Source: CAZTTH01 sp964615975 (GTDB lineage Bacteria; Verrucomicrobiota; Lentisphaeria; JABSQK01; JAJFLO01). Taken from it: a stretch of 64,000 nt of DNA. Shown piece by piece: positions 36,599-44,685 of this stretch. The translations under genes were made by a program, and so were the position numbers. The notes under the pieces were generated by a model. That model worked only from the letters and a program-made list of their open reading frames with translations. It searched no databases and was not told the origin of the DNA. The stretch lies in contig CAZTTH010000002.1 of the NCBI GenBank assembly GCA_964615975.1, positions 1 to 64,000 on the forward strand, read 5' to 3'. Every line of letters starts with the position of its first letter. Position 1 is the first letter of the stretch.

Positions 36599-37285
36599 AT
36601 GAATCAAGACGCTGATTCCAACCAATACCTCAGGTGTTTCCCGCAACTGTCATGGGGGATCATCACTTTGATTATTGCCGGTGGTTTATTCTCAGGTACC
36701 CTATCCGCCAAACCCCTGGAAAAATCTCTCGAATGTCTGGTGTGCGGCGGTAAACATCACAATGTGGATCAGGTGGTGAAGTACAAAGGCATGGATTTGC
36801 CATTATGCTCCGAAAGTTGTGTCGCCCATTTTCAAGCAGCCCAGGTCAAGGGAGAGTTGAATGCCATCACCGGGAAGATTGAACCGCGCGGCGTGCTTTT
36901 CCAAGAAGATTCGACCCCCAAACACCCGGCAAAAAAAATAACCTTCTGGCTCGGTTATTTCATGCTTCTCGGACTCGTTTGCGGCGGCATGTCCGCATAT
37001 ATTGCACTACAGAAGGGACTGCCAGGTTTTAATCATTTCCTATTGGGCTTTTTCCTGAATTTCATCGGCATAATTCTGGTGGCGCTCAAGCGTGCCGAAG
37101 TGATGCGCTTTCACGCGGAAGGATTGGTGAAAATACCGGCCACTCATACCGAAGTGGTATGCCCGAAATGTGGCCATCATCTGCATCCCGCGGCGAAACG
37201 CTGTAATGCCTGTAACGCCACGATGCAACCAGCAGTTTCGTCAGAAGTTGAAATCCTATATCCAAAAAACATCATCAATGAATAA
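36599..37285 (+). CDS. Membrane protein with TRASH-like and zinc-ribbon domains, unknown function
   Basis: A 228-residue protein not assigned to a named family. An N-terminal hydrophobic segment (17-37) ends at LSA, resembling a signal peptide. A TRASH/YHS-like metal site follows: Cys46, Cys49, Cys70 and Cys74 (ECLVCGG and LCSESC). Two transmembrane helices lie at about 115-138 and 146-166. The C-terminal domain is a zinc ribbon with Cys188, Cys191, Cys202 and Cys205 (CPKCG and CNAC). The metal sites sit on both sides of the membrane if the topology is as predicted. An AAGGA site precedes the ATG. It is ten bases upstream of a Uma2 gene and 500 bases before the flavoprotein-ferredoxin fusion, so a metal or redox sensing role is possible but unproven. 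Confidence 0.75.
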   Translation: MNQDADSNQYLRCFPQLSWGIITLIIAGGLFSGTLSAKPLEKSLECLVCGGKHHNVDQVVKYKGMDLPLCSESCVAHFQAAQVKGELNAITGKIEPRGVLFQEDSTPKHPAKKITFWLGYFMLLGLVCGGMSAYIALQKGLPGFNHFLLGFFLNFIGIILVALKRAEVMRFHAEGLVKIPATHTEVVCPKCGHHLHPAAKRCNACNATMQPAVSSEVEILYPKNIINE

Positions 37286-37294
37286 GGAGGGAAT

Positions 37295-37762
37295 ATGACC
37301 TGGGATGAAGTTCTACAACTACCCTATCTGCAAAACCTGCCCTTCAAAATCGAAATGAACCGATTAGGGCAAATTTTAATGAGTCCGGCTTCCAATCGTC
37401 ATGGCAACCTGCAAGTTGAAATCAGTTATTTAATCAAATCCAAACTGCAATGCGGCAAGGTAATCACTGAATGTTCTATCCAAACAGACGATGGCGTTAA
37501 GGTCGCTGATGTCGCCTGGGCATCGGATCAATTCGTCGCTGAATTTGGCATGACCACACCATATCCAAAAGCACCGGAAATTTGTGTTGAGATCATATCT
37601 CCTTCAAACACCATTGAGGAGATGAAAGACAAGGTGACGTTGTATCTGGCGAACGGAGCGCTGGAAGTTTGGCTGGCACAGGAGGATGGCAGTATATCGT
37701 TCTATAACTCCATTGGCAGGGTGGATCGGTCAAGGTTGATGGGTAAATTCACATTGGAATAA
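37295..37762 (+). CDS. Uma2 family (DUF820) putative endonuclease, short
   Basis: A 155-residue Uma2-type protein of the PD-(D/E)xK nuclease fold. Motifs are FKIEMNRLGQILMSP, VKVADVAWAS and EICVEIISPSNTIEEM followed by KVTLYLANGALEVWL. It is shorter than the 208-residue copy at 8871 and lacks a long N-terminal region, but the core is complete. A strong AAGGAGG site lies directly before the ATG, and it starts only nine bases after the zinc-ribbon membrane protein gene, so the two are probably co-transcribed. The family's function is not established. Confidence 0.82.
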   Translation: MTWDEVLQLPYLQNLPFKIEMNRLGQILMSPASNRHGNLQVEISYLIKSKLQCGKVITECSIQTDDGVKVADVAWASDQFVAEFGMTTPYPKAPEICVEIISPSNTIEEMKDKVTLYLANGALEVWLAQEDGSISFYNSIGRVDRSRLMGKFTLE

Positions 37763-37812
37763 TTTATTCACCCATCAGTTAACGCAATCTTTTAAGCCAT
37801 CGGGAATACATA

Positions 37813-40089
37813 ATGGGATTAGCGATCTTCCAACAAATTAAAGCCCGGCTCGATACTATCCTGGCCACCGCGAATATGCCCAATCCGCGCCCGGAGATCG
37901 ACGCTAATTTCGAGTCGAATGTCAAAAACCTTTATGTCATCGGTGACCTCGCAGGCGCGCCGGTTATAAAGTTTGCCATGGAACAGGGGTTTAACGTAAT
38001 TCAACATATTGCCATGCTTCCGGACCGCAAAAGCAATTCCCCTGATGTCTACGATGTGCTCATCATCGGCGCCGGCGCCAGCGGCTTGAATGCCGCGCTT
38101 GAAGCGAAAAACCGCGGCCTGACCTGTCTGGTGTTGGAAAAGGAAAAAATCGCCAATACCATTGAAAACTTTCCCGAAAAGAAATGGGTGTATGCCGAAC
38201 CCGATACCCGGCCTGCCAAAGGCAAATTATGGTTGGACGGCGCGCAAAAGGAAGATCTGGTAACCCGCTGGAATCAAATAATCAAGGACAACCAACTGGA
38301 AGTTAATGCGAGTGAAGGTGTGACTGCGATCAGCAAAAACGCCGATGGCATATTTTCTGTAAAAACCAGTAACGCGGTTTATCTGACCAAACGTGTCATC
38401 CTGGCGATCGGCCAGCGCGGCAACCCGCGAAAACTCAAGGTGCCGGGAGAGGAACAGGAGAAGGTTTACCATCGCCTGTATTCGCCCCGGCATTACAAGA
38501 ATGAGGATATTCTGGTGGTAGGCGGAGGCAACAGCGCCGTTGAAGCCGCATTGACATTGGCCGAACAGAACCGGGTAACCCTCTCTTATCGCGGTGATCA
38601 ATACTCTCGCATATTCAAGGATAATGAACGCCAGTTGAATGAGGCCATAACCAGCGGTAGAATCAAATCGGTTTTGCACTCGACAATCACGGAATTCAAG
38701 GAAAAATCATATCGACTCGAAGTCACCAATGATCAGGGCGCCAAGTCGATTGAGGAATTGCCTTATGATCATGCCTTCGTCCTGATCGGCGCCGAGTTGC
38801 CGGTGGATTTTCTGCGGGCGGTTGGGATAAAAATGGAAAACGAATGGCATGGCAATCTCTGGAGCGCGATCGGAGTGACAGCCTTGTTATTCGTTCTGCT
38901 GAGCCTCTTCGGACCCGATGCGCGAATGCAACACCTGGTGTTTTTGCCGAAAATTGCCTTTGGCATGGCAGTGGCGGCAGCGCTGGGAACATTGATTTAT
39001 ATGGGAAAAAACGGCAATCGCTATGCCTGGCTGGGGTTCTCCTTCTGGATTTGTTATACCATTTATGGCTGTAAAATTGGATGGGGAACGGAATTTTGGC
39101 CCTATCGCGGATGGGGGTATGGCATGTTATCGTTTTTTAATCGTCCGTGGACGTTTTGGTATACCGTGTTGTACTCGGTGCTTATGACCTTCTTCGGGAT
39201 TCAGGCGATGAAACGTTGGGGGTTGGACCGCAAGGACAAATTCCAGATCTGGCGCTATGTGTCACTGCTGTCCTTTCAATGGATTTTCTTCTTTATCATC
39301 CCGGAATTCCTTTTCCAATGGGCCGTGAAATATCAATGGGTGGGGGAGCGTTTGGCCAGCGATCCGCAATTTACCGGCCAAGCCTGGCGCTCCTATGGCA
39401 TTATCTATGCCTGGCCGTTGTTTTTCTATACCTTCTTTTATGATCCGCATACCATTTGGGTGGTATGGGGGGTGGTGCTTACCTTTGTGTTGATTCCGAT
39501 CTTCGCGATCTTCAATGGCAAACGTTATTGCTCGTGGATTTGTGGGTGCGGCGGTCTGGCGGAAACCCTGGGTGATCGTTGGCGGCATCTGGCGCCGAAA
39601 GGCAAATCTTCCGTGGCGTGGGAAAGAATGAACATGTGGGTACTGGTGGCGGCGTTTGTGATCACCGGGGTGGTGCTTATAAAAGACCTGTTCGCGATAC
39701 TCAATGGACCCGCGAATCTTTCACTTGCAGTGTACCGGGTCATGGTGGATGTCTGGCTGGTGGGGATATTACCGGTTACATTATATCCATTTTTCGGCGG
39801 CAAAATATGGTGCCGATATTGGTGTCCCCTGGCCAAATTAATGGGATTGTATTCGCAGTGGATGGGAAAATTCAAGATCACCGCCAATGACAAGTGCATC
39901 GGTTGTTCGGAGTGTACCCGCAATTGCCAGGTGGGAATAAATGTCATGGATTTCGCCCTCAAGCAAAATGAATTAAGCAATGCCAACACCTCATGCATCG
40001 GCTGTGGCATCTGCGTCTCCGCCTGTCCGATGGATGTGTTGCAATTCGGCGATCAACCACAGGTGATGGCGAAGACAAACGAGACCTGA
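37813..40089 (+). CDS. Flavoprotein-membrane polyferredoxin fusion
   Basis: A 758-residue fusion. Residues 35-66 contain a NLYVIGDLAGAPVIK segment resembling the closing FAD motif of thioredoxin-reductase-like flavoproteins, placed before the opening GxGxxG (IIGAGASGL, 84-92). A second dinucleotide motif (VVGGGNSAVEAA) is at 235-246. About seven transmembrane helices follow (350-660), with CSWICGC (573-579) and CRYWC (667-671) as in NapH/CcoG-type proteins, and then two 4Fe-4S motifs: Cys695/698/701/705 and Cys728/731/734/738. It could pass electrons from NAD(P)H through FAD and Fe-S clusters to a membrane or periplasmic partner. The partner is unknown. A DUF547 gene follows. Confidence 0.85.
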   Translation: MGLAIFQQIKARLDTILATANMPNPRPEIDANFESNVKNLYVIGDLAGAPVIKFAMEQGFNVIQHIAMLPDRKSNSPDVYDVLIIGAGASGLNAALEAKNRGLTCLVLEKEKIANTIENFPEKKWVYAEPDTRPAKGKLWLDGAQKEDLVTRWNQIIKDNQLEVNASEGVTAISKNADGIFSVKTSNAVYLTKRVILAIGQRGNPRKLKVPGEEQEKVYHRLYSPRHYKNEDILVVGGGNSAVEAALTLAEQNRVTLSYRGDQYSRIFKDNERQLNEAITSGRIKSVLHSTITEFKEKSYRLEVTNDQGAKSIEELPYDHAFVLIGAELPVDFLRAVGIKMENEWHGNLWSAIGVTALLFVLLSLFGPDARMQHLVFLPKIAFGMAVAAALGTLIYMGKNGNRYAWLGFSFWICYTIYGCKIGWGTEFWPYRGWGYGMLSFFNRPWTFWYTVLYSVLMTFFGIQAMKRWGLDRKDKFQIWRYVSLLSFQWIFFFIIPEFLFQWAVKYQWVGERLASDPQFTGQAWRSYGIIYAWPLFFYTFFYDPHTIWVVWGVVLTFVLIPIFAIFNGKRYCSWICGCGGLAETLGDRWRHLAPKGKSSVAWERMNMWVLVAAFVITGVVLIKDLFAILNGPANLSLAVYRVMVDVWLVGILPVTLYPFFGGKIWCRYWCPLAKLMGLYSQWMGKFKITANDKCIGCSECTRNCQVGINVMDFALKQNELSNANTSCIGCGICVSACPMDVLQFGDQPQVMAKTNET

Positions 40090-40162
40090 GTGGGAAAATT
40101 TAACCACGAAAGAAGCGAAACACACGAACGGATTTCATCTTAAAAACCATGAGAAAATCAAT

Positions 40163-40945
40163 ATGCGCCCGAAAATAAACTCCGCGACTAAATTGATCAT
40201 CATGGTTTTTATGATGATCTTTAATTTCAGTCTCTCAGGGTTCGATCATACGCACGCTGAATTCAACCGTGTACTCACACTCTTTGTCAAGGATGGCAAG
40301 GTTAACTACAAAGAGCTGAAGCATAATCATAAGGAACTCGACGATTATCTCTTGCGTGTGGCTGGTGTCGGCGCCGCAGATCTGGCAAATTGGACTCGGG
40401 AACAGAAACTGGCATACTGGATCAATGCCTATAACGCGTACACCATCAAGGCGATCGTCGACGTTTACCCGATTAAAAGTATTAAGAAAATCGATGGGGT
40501 CTGGTCGAAAGCCCGGCAAAAAGCGGGTGGGGCGGAGATCAGTCTCGATGATATCGAGCATAAACGATTGCGCGCCGAATTGAAGGAGCCGAGAATTCAT
40601 TTTGCTATCAATTGCGCCTCGATCGGTTGCCCGAAACTCGCGAGTGAGGCGTATCAACCCGATAAATTAGAGGCGCAATTCAAACGCGGCATTGAGGCTT
40701 TACTCGATAATCGCGATCAGTTCCGCATTGACTACCAGAAGATGGAATTGCATTTATCGAAAATTCTCGACTGGTTTGGCGAGGATTTCAAAAGTTTTTC
40801 CGGAGTAACCCAATATGGCGGCAATAACGGTGTCGTCAGTTTTATCATTAACTACCTGCCGGAATCGAAGAAATTGTTTATCGTCAACAACCAGCTTAAA
40901 ATCAAGTGGATTGATTACGATTGGAATCTCAATGAAATACCATAG
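40163..40945 (+). CDS. DUF547 domain secreted protein
   Basis: A 260-residue exported protein. Residues 1-27 form a signal peptide (hydrophobic core LIIMVFMMIFNFSLSG). The DUF547 domain covers the rest, with FVKDGKVNYKEL, KLAYWINAYNAYTIKAI, IHFAINCASIGCPKL and VVSFIINYLPE. The family is widespread but without a known activity; the conserved Asn, Cys and His positions suggest a catalytic or binding site. It starts 73 bases after the flavoprotein-ferredoxin fusion on the same strand, so the two could function together in the envelope. A hairpin (ccctgg/ccaggg, 40997-41013) lies 50 bases after the stop codon and may end the transcript. Confidence 0.88.
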   Translation: MRPKINSATKLIIMVFMMIFNFSLSGFDHTHAEFNRVLTLFVKDGKVNYKELKHNHKELDDYLLRVAGVGAADLANWTREQKLAYWINAYNAYTIKAIVDVYPIKSIKKIDGVWSKARQKAGGAEISLDDIEHKRLRAELKEPRIHFAINCASIGCPKLASEAYQPDKLEAQFKRGIEALLDNRDQFRIDYQKMELHLSKILDWFGEDFKSFSGVTQYGGNNGVVSFIINYLPESKKLFIVNNQLKIKWIDYDWNLNEIP

Positions 40946-41128
40946 GATAATGTTTATAGTGAAAGTTAAATTTGTATGGTTTGAGTCATCAATCTACCCT
41001 GGCAAAACCAGGGCGGGAGGGATAATGATCTCGTTTCCGCCAATCAATTGGCTTTTTTTACCGTCATTTTACAATAGTTTGAACAAAATCGCTGATTGAC
41101 CTCAGTAATCAACGATAATCAATTTCAG

Positions 41129-41778
41129 TCGCGTAGCGACAGAAAGAGTATAGCCGTGGGTTTCAACCCACGGAAGAATGGAGATAACAAATAGGTCGCG
41201 TAGAGACCTTTGCATCAGCAAACGTTCCCATGGCCAACACCTATACATCCCTTTATTATCACCTTGTCTATAGTACCAAGAATCGTATCCCATGGCTACA
41301 ACCTGCGATTGAAAATCGTGTTTGGGAAATGATTGGTGGGATTGCCCGTCAACATCAAATATTACCAATCAGGATAGGTGGGTACGACGACCATCTTCAT
41401 CTATTAATGGGGATTCCACCAACGTTGGCAGTAAGTAAAGCCATGCAATATCTCAAAGGCGGATCATCGAAAATGATCCACGAACTAATTCCTGAATTCC
41501 GTGAATTTGCCTGGCAGGATGGTTATTCGGTATTCACTGTTAGCAAGTCTATCGTACCCTCGGTAATCAAATACATTGAACATCAGCGTGAGCACCATGT
41601 AAAAATGAGTTTTCAGGATGAGCTCCGAGCATTGCTTGAAAAACACAGCATCGATTGTGATGAACGTTATCTTTGGGGATAATAGCTTAAGCTTGATGTC
41701 GCTGCGCGACAAAGGTAATTGATGCCATGGTTCCGTGGGTTGATACCCACGGCTACCTTCTCCCAGTCGCGATGCGAC
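41129..41778 (+). mobile_element. IS200-like transposase unit bordered by mirror-image REP hairpins
   Basis: The transposase gene at 41230 is bordered on the left by gtcgc/gcgac (41129-41141) and ccgtgggtt/aacccacgg (41154-41173), and on the right by ccgtgggt/acccacgg (41733-41752) and gtcgc/gcgac (41766-41778), i.e. the same two hairpins in reverse order. Extra small stems are at 41194-41207 and 41697-41711. This matches the REP-RAYT arrangement. No terminal target duplication was seen, as expected for Y1 transposases. Confidence 0.75.
41230..41682 (+). CDS. IS200/REP-associated (RAYT-like) tyrosine transposase, copy 1
   Basis: A 150-residue Y1 (HUH) single-strand transposase. The N-terminal YTSLYYHLVYSTKNR strand, the HUH metal-binding motif in GGYDDHLHLLMG and the catalytic tyrosine in SVIKYIEHQREHH are all present. 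The length is complete and there is no frameshift, so it may be active. Such enzymes cut and join single-stranded DNA at hairpin ends. The flanking mirror-image REP hairpins are the presumed substrates. It shares the domain with the copy at 43846, but the two are clearly divergent in sequence and flanking repeats, so they are separate elements. Confidence 0.92.
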   Translation: MANTYTSLYYHLVYSTKNRIPWLQPAIENRVWEMIGGIARQHQILPIRIGGYDDHLHLLMGIPPTLAVSKAMQYLKGGSSKMIHELIPEFREFAWQDGYSVFTVSKSIVPSVIKYIEHQREHHVKMSFQDELRALLEKHSIDCDERYLWG

Positions 41779-41958
41779 GGGGGGAGGGTGGGGATGGTAG
41801 TGATAAAGATCGGTGAGTTGATAACTCACCCCTAATATAATTCGGTGACGGTGCGATAGAAATATAGGTGATGCAATAATGGGGTTGGTACTCCACACTT
41901 TTTTACCGTTTATTCAAATTCAAACACAATTAAAAAGCATGACGAAAATAATTACTCC

Positions 41959-42636
41959 ATGACCCCTTACGACCATTACCCTGTCCATGATATTCAATGG
42001 AAATCACCGCGGGTATTTGAGCTTACTGTTCCCCGCAATGGCCTAACTTTTGTCCCCGGCGATTCGGTTGCCATTACGACCGTTGACAGTTCAAATTCTC
42101 GCCCCTACAGCATCGCCTCCGGCATTAATGAGAAGCTGATTCGCTTTCTCATTCAACACCTGCCGAATGGCGAGGTCAGCACAGCATTGTCGCAATTAAA
42201 ATCCGGAGACCATATCCGCTTGAGCTCGCCGTTTGGCTGGTTTCGCCCGGGCTCGAATGTGAATGGTGACCCCTTTGTCTTCATTGCCACGGGTACCGGC
42301 ATCGCCCCCTTTCTGTCGTACCTGAAAGGCCCTAATGCACCTCGTCCCTTGGCGTGCCTTTATGGCGTCCGTTATCTGGAGGACGCCTTGGAACTCGATT
42401 TTCTGCGCGATTGTTGTCCCGTTATGCTGGCGGTTTCGCGTGAGCATCGCGATGGCATTCATCATGGCCGAGTTACTGATCTGCTGGAGAAGTTGCCGTG
42501 CCATCATCGAACCCACTATTATCTCTGCGGGCTTGACGCCATGATCGATGAGGTCAGTTTCCGGCTGGAACAATCAGGAGTCGATTTCACCCACATCCAT
42601 CGAGAGGTATTTTTTTATGCATCATCTGAATCATAA
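41959..42636 (+). CDS. FNR-like FAD/NAD(P)-binding oxidoreductase
   Basis: A 225-residue ferredoxin-reductase-fold protein. The FAD-binding barrel has RPYSIAS (48-54), and the NAD(P)-binding domain has TGTGIAPFLSY (111-121) and the closing LCGLDAMIDEV. No ferredoxin domain or iron-sulfur motif is fused. It would transfer electrons between NAD(P)H and a one-electron carrier. Its 3' end overlaps by 20 bases the preferred start of a radical SAM gene, so the two are translationally coupled and it may provide the reductant for that enzyme's iron-sulfur cluster. This pairing is inference. The IS200-like unit lies 180 bases upstream. Confidence 0.88.
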   Translation: MTPYDHYPVHDIQWKSPRVFELTVPRNGLTFVPGDSVAITTVDSSNSRPYSIASGINEKLIRFLIQHLPNGEVSTALSQLKSGDHIRLSSPFGWFRPGSNVNGDPFVFIATGTGIAPFLSYLKGPNAPRPLACLYGVRYLEDALELDFLRDCCPVMLAVSREHRDGIHHGRVTDLLEKLPCHHRTHYYLCGLDAMIDEVSFRLEQSGVDFTHIHREVFFYASSES

Positions 42637-43528
42637 ACACTGGTTAAGAACGCCGAATGACGATCCGCGTGGCTACATTGAACCACAGAAGTTGACAGAG
42701 CTTTGGTTTCACACCGGCACCAATTGCAACCTCCGCTGTCCCTTCTGCCTGGAGGGATCAAAACCCGGGGACAATCGCATTGAGTTCATCCGTCTGGATG
42801 AAGTGCGGTCCTTCATCCCCGCAGCGCTGGCTCTGGGAGTCGAGAAATTCTCGTTTACCGGCGGTGAACCATTTATCAATCCCGACATGGTCGCCATCCT
42901 TGATCTGGCATTGGATCATCGCCCTTGTTTGGTGCTGACCAATGCCACCGAACCCTTAATGAATCGACTCGGCGATGTCATTCGGTTTAAGGAGAAACCG
43001 CATCGTCTGCAATTCCGCGTCAGCCTGGATCATCCCGATGAAAAAAAACATGATGCGGCGCGCGGCAAAGGCAATTTTCGCAATGCGTTGCGAACACTCA
43101 ATCGTCTCCACCATCATGGATTTATAACCTCAATAGCCCGTTTAATACAACCCGGTGAAGACCGTGAGAAGACTACCCGGGCTTACCGTGATATCTTCGC
43201 GCAAGCCGGATTACCGATCGATCTGAATATCGTCGCCTTTCCCGATTTCCATGTTCCAGGATCGTTGCCGAACATTCCTCATATTACTGAAAACTGCATG
43301 ACTAAGTATCTCAACACCGAGCAACGTGAGTCCATGATGTGTAATTTCAGCAAGATGGTGGTCAAGAAAAACGGCAGGATCGGGGTTTATGCCTGCACCC
43401 TGGTTGATGATGATCCTGAATACGATCTTGGTCCCACCTTGTCTGATGCCATGAAAATCAGGGTGATGCTGAAACATCATCGCTGTTATTCCTGTTTTGC
43501 CTTTGGCGCTTCCTGCAGTGAAGGATAA
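42617..43528 (+). CDS. Radical SAM protein
   Basis: A protein of about 303 residues with the radical SAM signature CNLRCPFC (Cys37, Cys41, Cys44), which binds the 4Fe-4S cluster for S-adenosylmethionine cleavage. The FTGGEPFINPD motif (glycine-rich SAM-binding) follows at about residues 77-87. The C terminus has a cysteine-rich tail (YACTL, then RCYSCFAFGASC), suggesting an auxiliary cluster like that of the SPASM/twitch group. The start at 42617 fits the family better than the upstream ORF limit at 42548. The product is unknown; no peptide substrate gene or known cofactor pathway gene was seen nearby. The preceding FNR-like gene may be the electron donor. Confidence 0.85.
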   Translation: MHHLNHKHWLRTPNDDPRGYIEPQKLTELWFHTGTNCNLRCPFCLEGSKPGDNRIEFIRLDEVRSFIPAALALGVEKFSFTGGEPFINPDMVAILDLALDHRPCLVLTNATEPLMNRLGDVIRFKEKPHRLQFRVSLDHPDEKKHDAARGKGNFRNALRTLNRLHHHGFITSIARLIQPGEDREKTTRAYRDIFAQAGLPIDLNIVAFPDFHVPGSLPNIPHITENCMTKYLNTEQRESMMCNFSKMVVKKNGRIGVYACTLVDDDPEYDLGPTLSDAMKIRVMLKHHRCYSCFAFGASCSEG

Positions 43529-43618
43529 AATGATGATATTGCAGATGGCGGTATCAGGTAGCATGGATTTAAATCTCGTCCCTAAGTATCTGTTTAGCGC
43601 CCGGGGTTATTCACCTCT

Positions 43619-44414
43619 TCAGTCGGAACAACCTCATGCTAGAAGCCGATACCCCGTTGGAGTATGAATTCAATCCCAAAGGGATTGTGACATCCAGCCC
43701 AACGTTGCCCCTGTCAAAAGTAGGGCTACGTTGGGTAAAGATAAGATGAAAATCACCAACCCTGCAAAGGGTTGCGGCGGGTTGATCAATCGAGATAATG
43801 CAAATCTCATGAGATTCCTGCCATAATAAAAAAGGATCACTACATTTGCCTCAATCACTTTCATGTGTTTATCTGCATCTGATTTTTTCAACCAAGGAAC
43901 GTCGACCTTATTTTGTCGATGCTGTAATTCGGAACTCACTGCATGAATTTTTAGGGGGTATTTCAAAACAACTCAATTGTCCACCGGTAATCGTCGGTGG
44001 TTGGGAAGATCATATACATCTTCTTGCCAGATTTGGTCGCACGATCACTCAGGCTGATTGGGTAAAGGAACTTAAACGCGTTTCCAATCGTTGGTTAAAA
44101 GATCGACATCAAAATTTTATGGATTTTGAATGGCAAGGTGGGTATTCGAGTTTTTCTGTGAGTTGTTCACAATTGATGGTGGTTAAAAGTTATATAGAAA
44201 ATCAGGAAGACCATCATCGTCAGATTGGTTTTCAGGAGGAGTTGCGGCAATTTTTGCAGAAACATAATGTTGAGTGGGATGAGAAATATGTTTGGGAATG
44301 AACTTTCATTGCCGCAACCCCGGTGGGGTTGGTGGCGATCCATTAACCCCCCAGGGTAGTCCTCCCTTTCAGTCGGAACAACCCCGGGCTAGAAGCCGAT
44401 ACCCCGTTGGGGTA
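43619..44414 (+). mobile_element. Second IS200-like unit bounded by 46-bp direct repeats
   Basis: Bases 43619-43664 and 44369-44414 are nearly identical (both contain agtcggaacaacc, gctagaagccgat and accccgttgg). Between them lie the transposase gene and further hairpins: 43698-43710 with 43723-43735 (12 of 13 paired), aaccct/agggtt near 43757, and aaccccggtggggtt near 44317. The repeats are direct, unlike the mirror arrangement of the unit at 41129. Confidence 0.75.
43846..44301 (+). CDS. IS200/RAYT-like tyrosine transposase, copy 2
   Basis: A 151-residue Y1 transposase. Features are CVYLHLIFSTKERRP, the HUH motif in GGWEDHIHLLARFG and the catalytic tyrosine in VVKSYIENQEDHH. The start is a TTG at 43846 with an AAAGGA element upstream; no ATG is available at the N terminus, and the conserved strand begins only a few residues later. 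The reading frame is complete. It differs strongly from the copy at 41230 except in the motifs, so it is a distinct subfamily. It lies inside a pair of 46-bp direct repeats. Confidence 0.9.
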   Translation: MPQSLSCVYLHLIFSTKERRPYFVDAVIRNSLHEFLGGISKQLNCPPVIVGGWEDHIHLLARFGRTITQADWVKELKRVSNRWLKDRHQNFMDFEWQGGYSSFSVSCSQLMVVKSYIENQEDHHRQIGFQEELRQFLQKHNVEWDEKYVWE

Positions 44415-44685
44415 GTATATATTTAGCGCTGAATAGAGTTCTGAACAGAGTGTGTTGGTGGGAAAGGCTATTTCGCAAGGAAGGACCACTTACCTGGTTG
44501 ATCGTAAATTTAACACTAAACACGTACATGGGATGAATACGTCCCGTCAGGGATCCCGCCGCAGCGGCGGGAATAGTAGACCATTAATTCATTGGTGAGT
44601 TTAGAGCAATCACCACATCATGTGTGTCCTCACGGGGACGATTTAAGATTCACAAAACCCTGCGATGTAAAAATAAACCATAAAA
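44415..44685. repeat. Hairpin-rich spacer
   Basis: Contains a strong stem cccgcc/ggcggg around 44556-44572 and a gggacg/cgtccc pair. No gene recognised. Confidence 0.5.

Noticed and set aside
37813..40089. NosR (nitrous oxide reductase regulator)
   Set aside because: The membrane module and cysteines recall NosR/NapH, but there is no FMN-binding periplasmic domain and no nos gene nearby; the N terminus is a flavoprotein.
41129..44414. Composite transposon formed by the two IS200-like units with the FNR/radical SAM genes as cargo
   Set aside because: The two transposases and their flanking repeats belong to different families, and Y1 elements do not usually form composite transposons.
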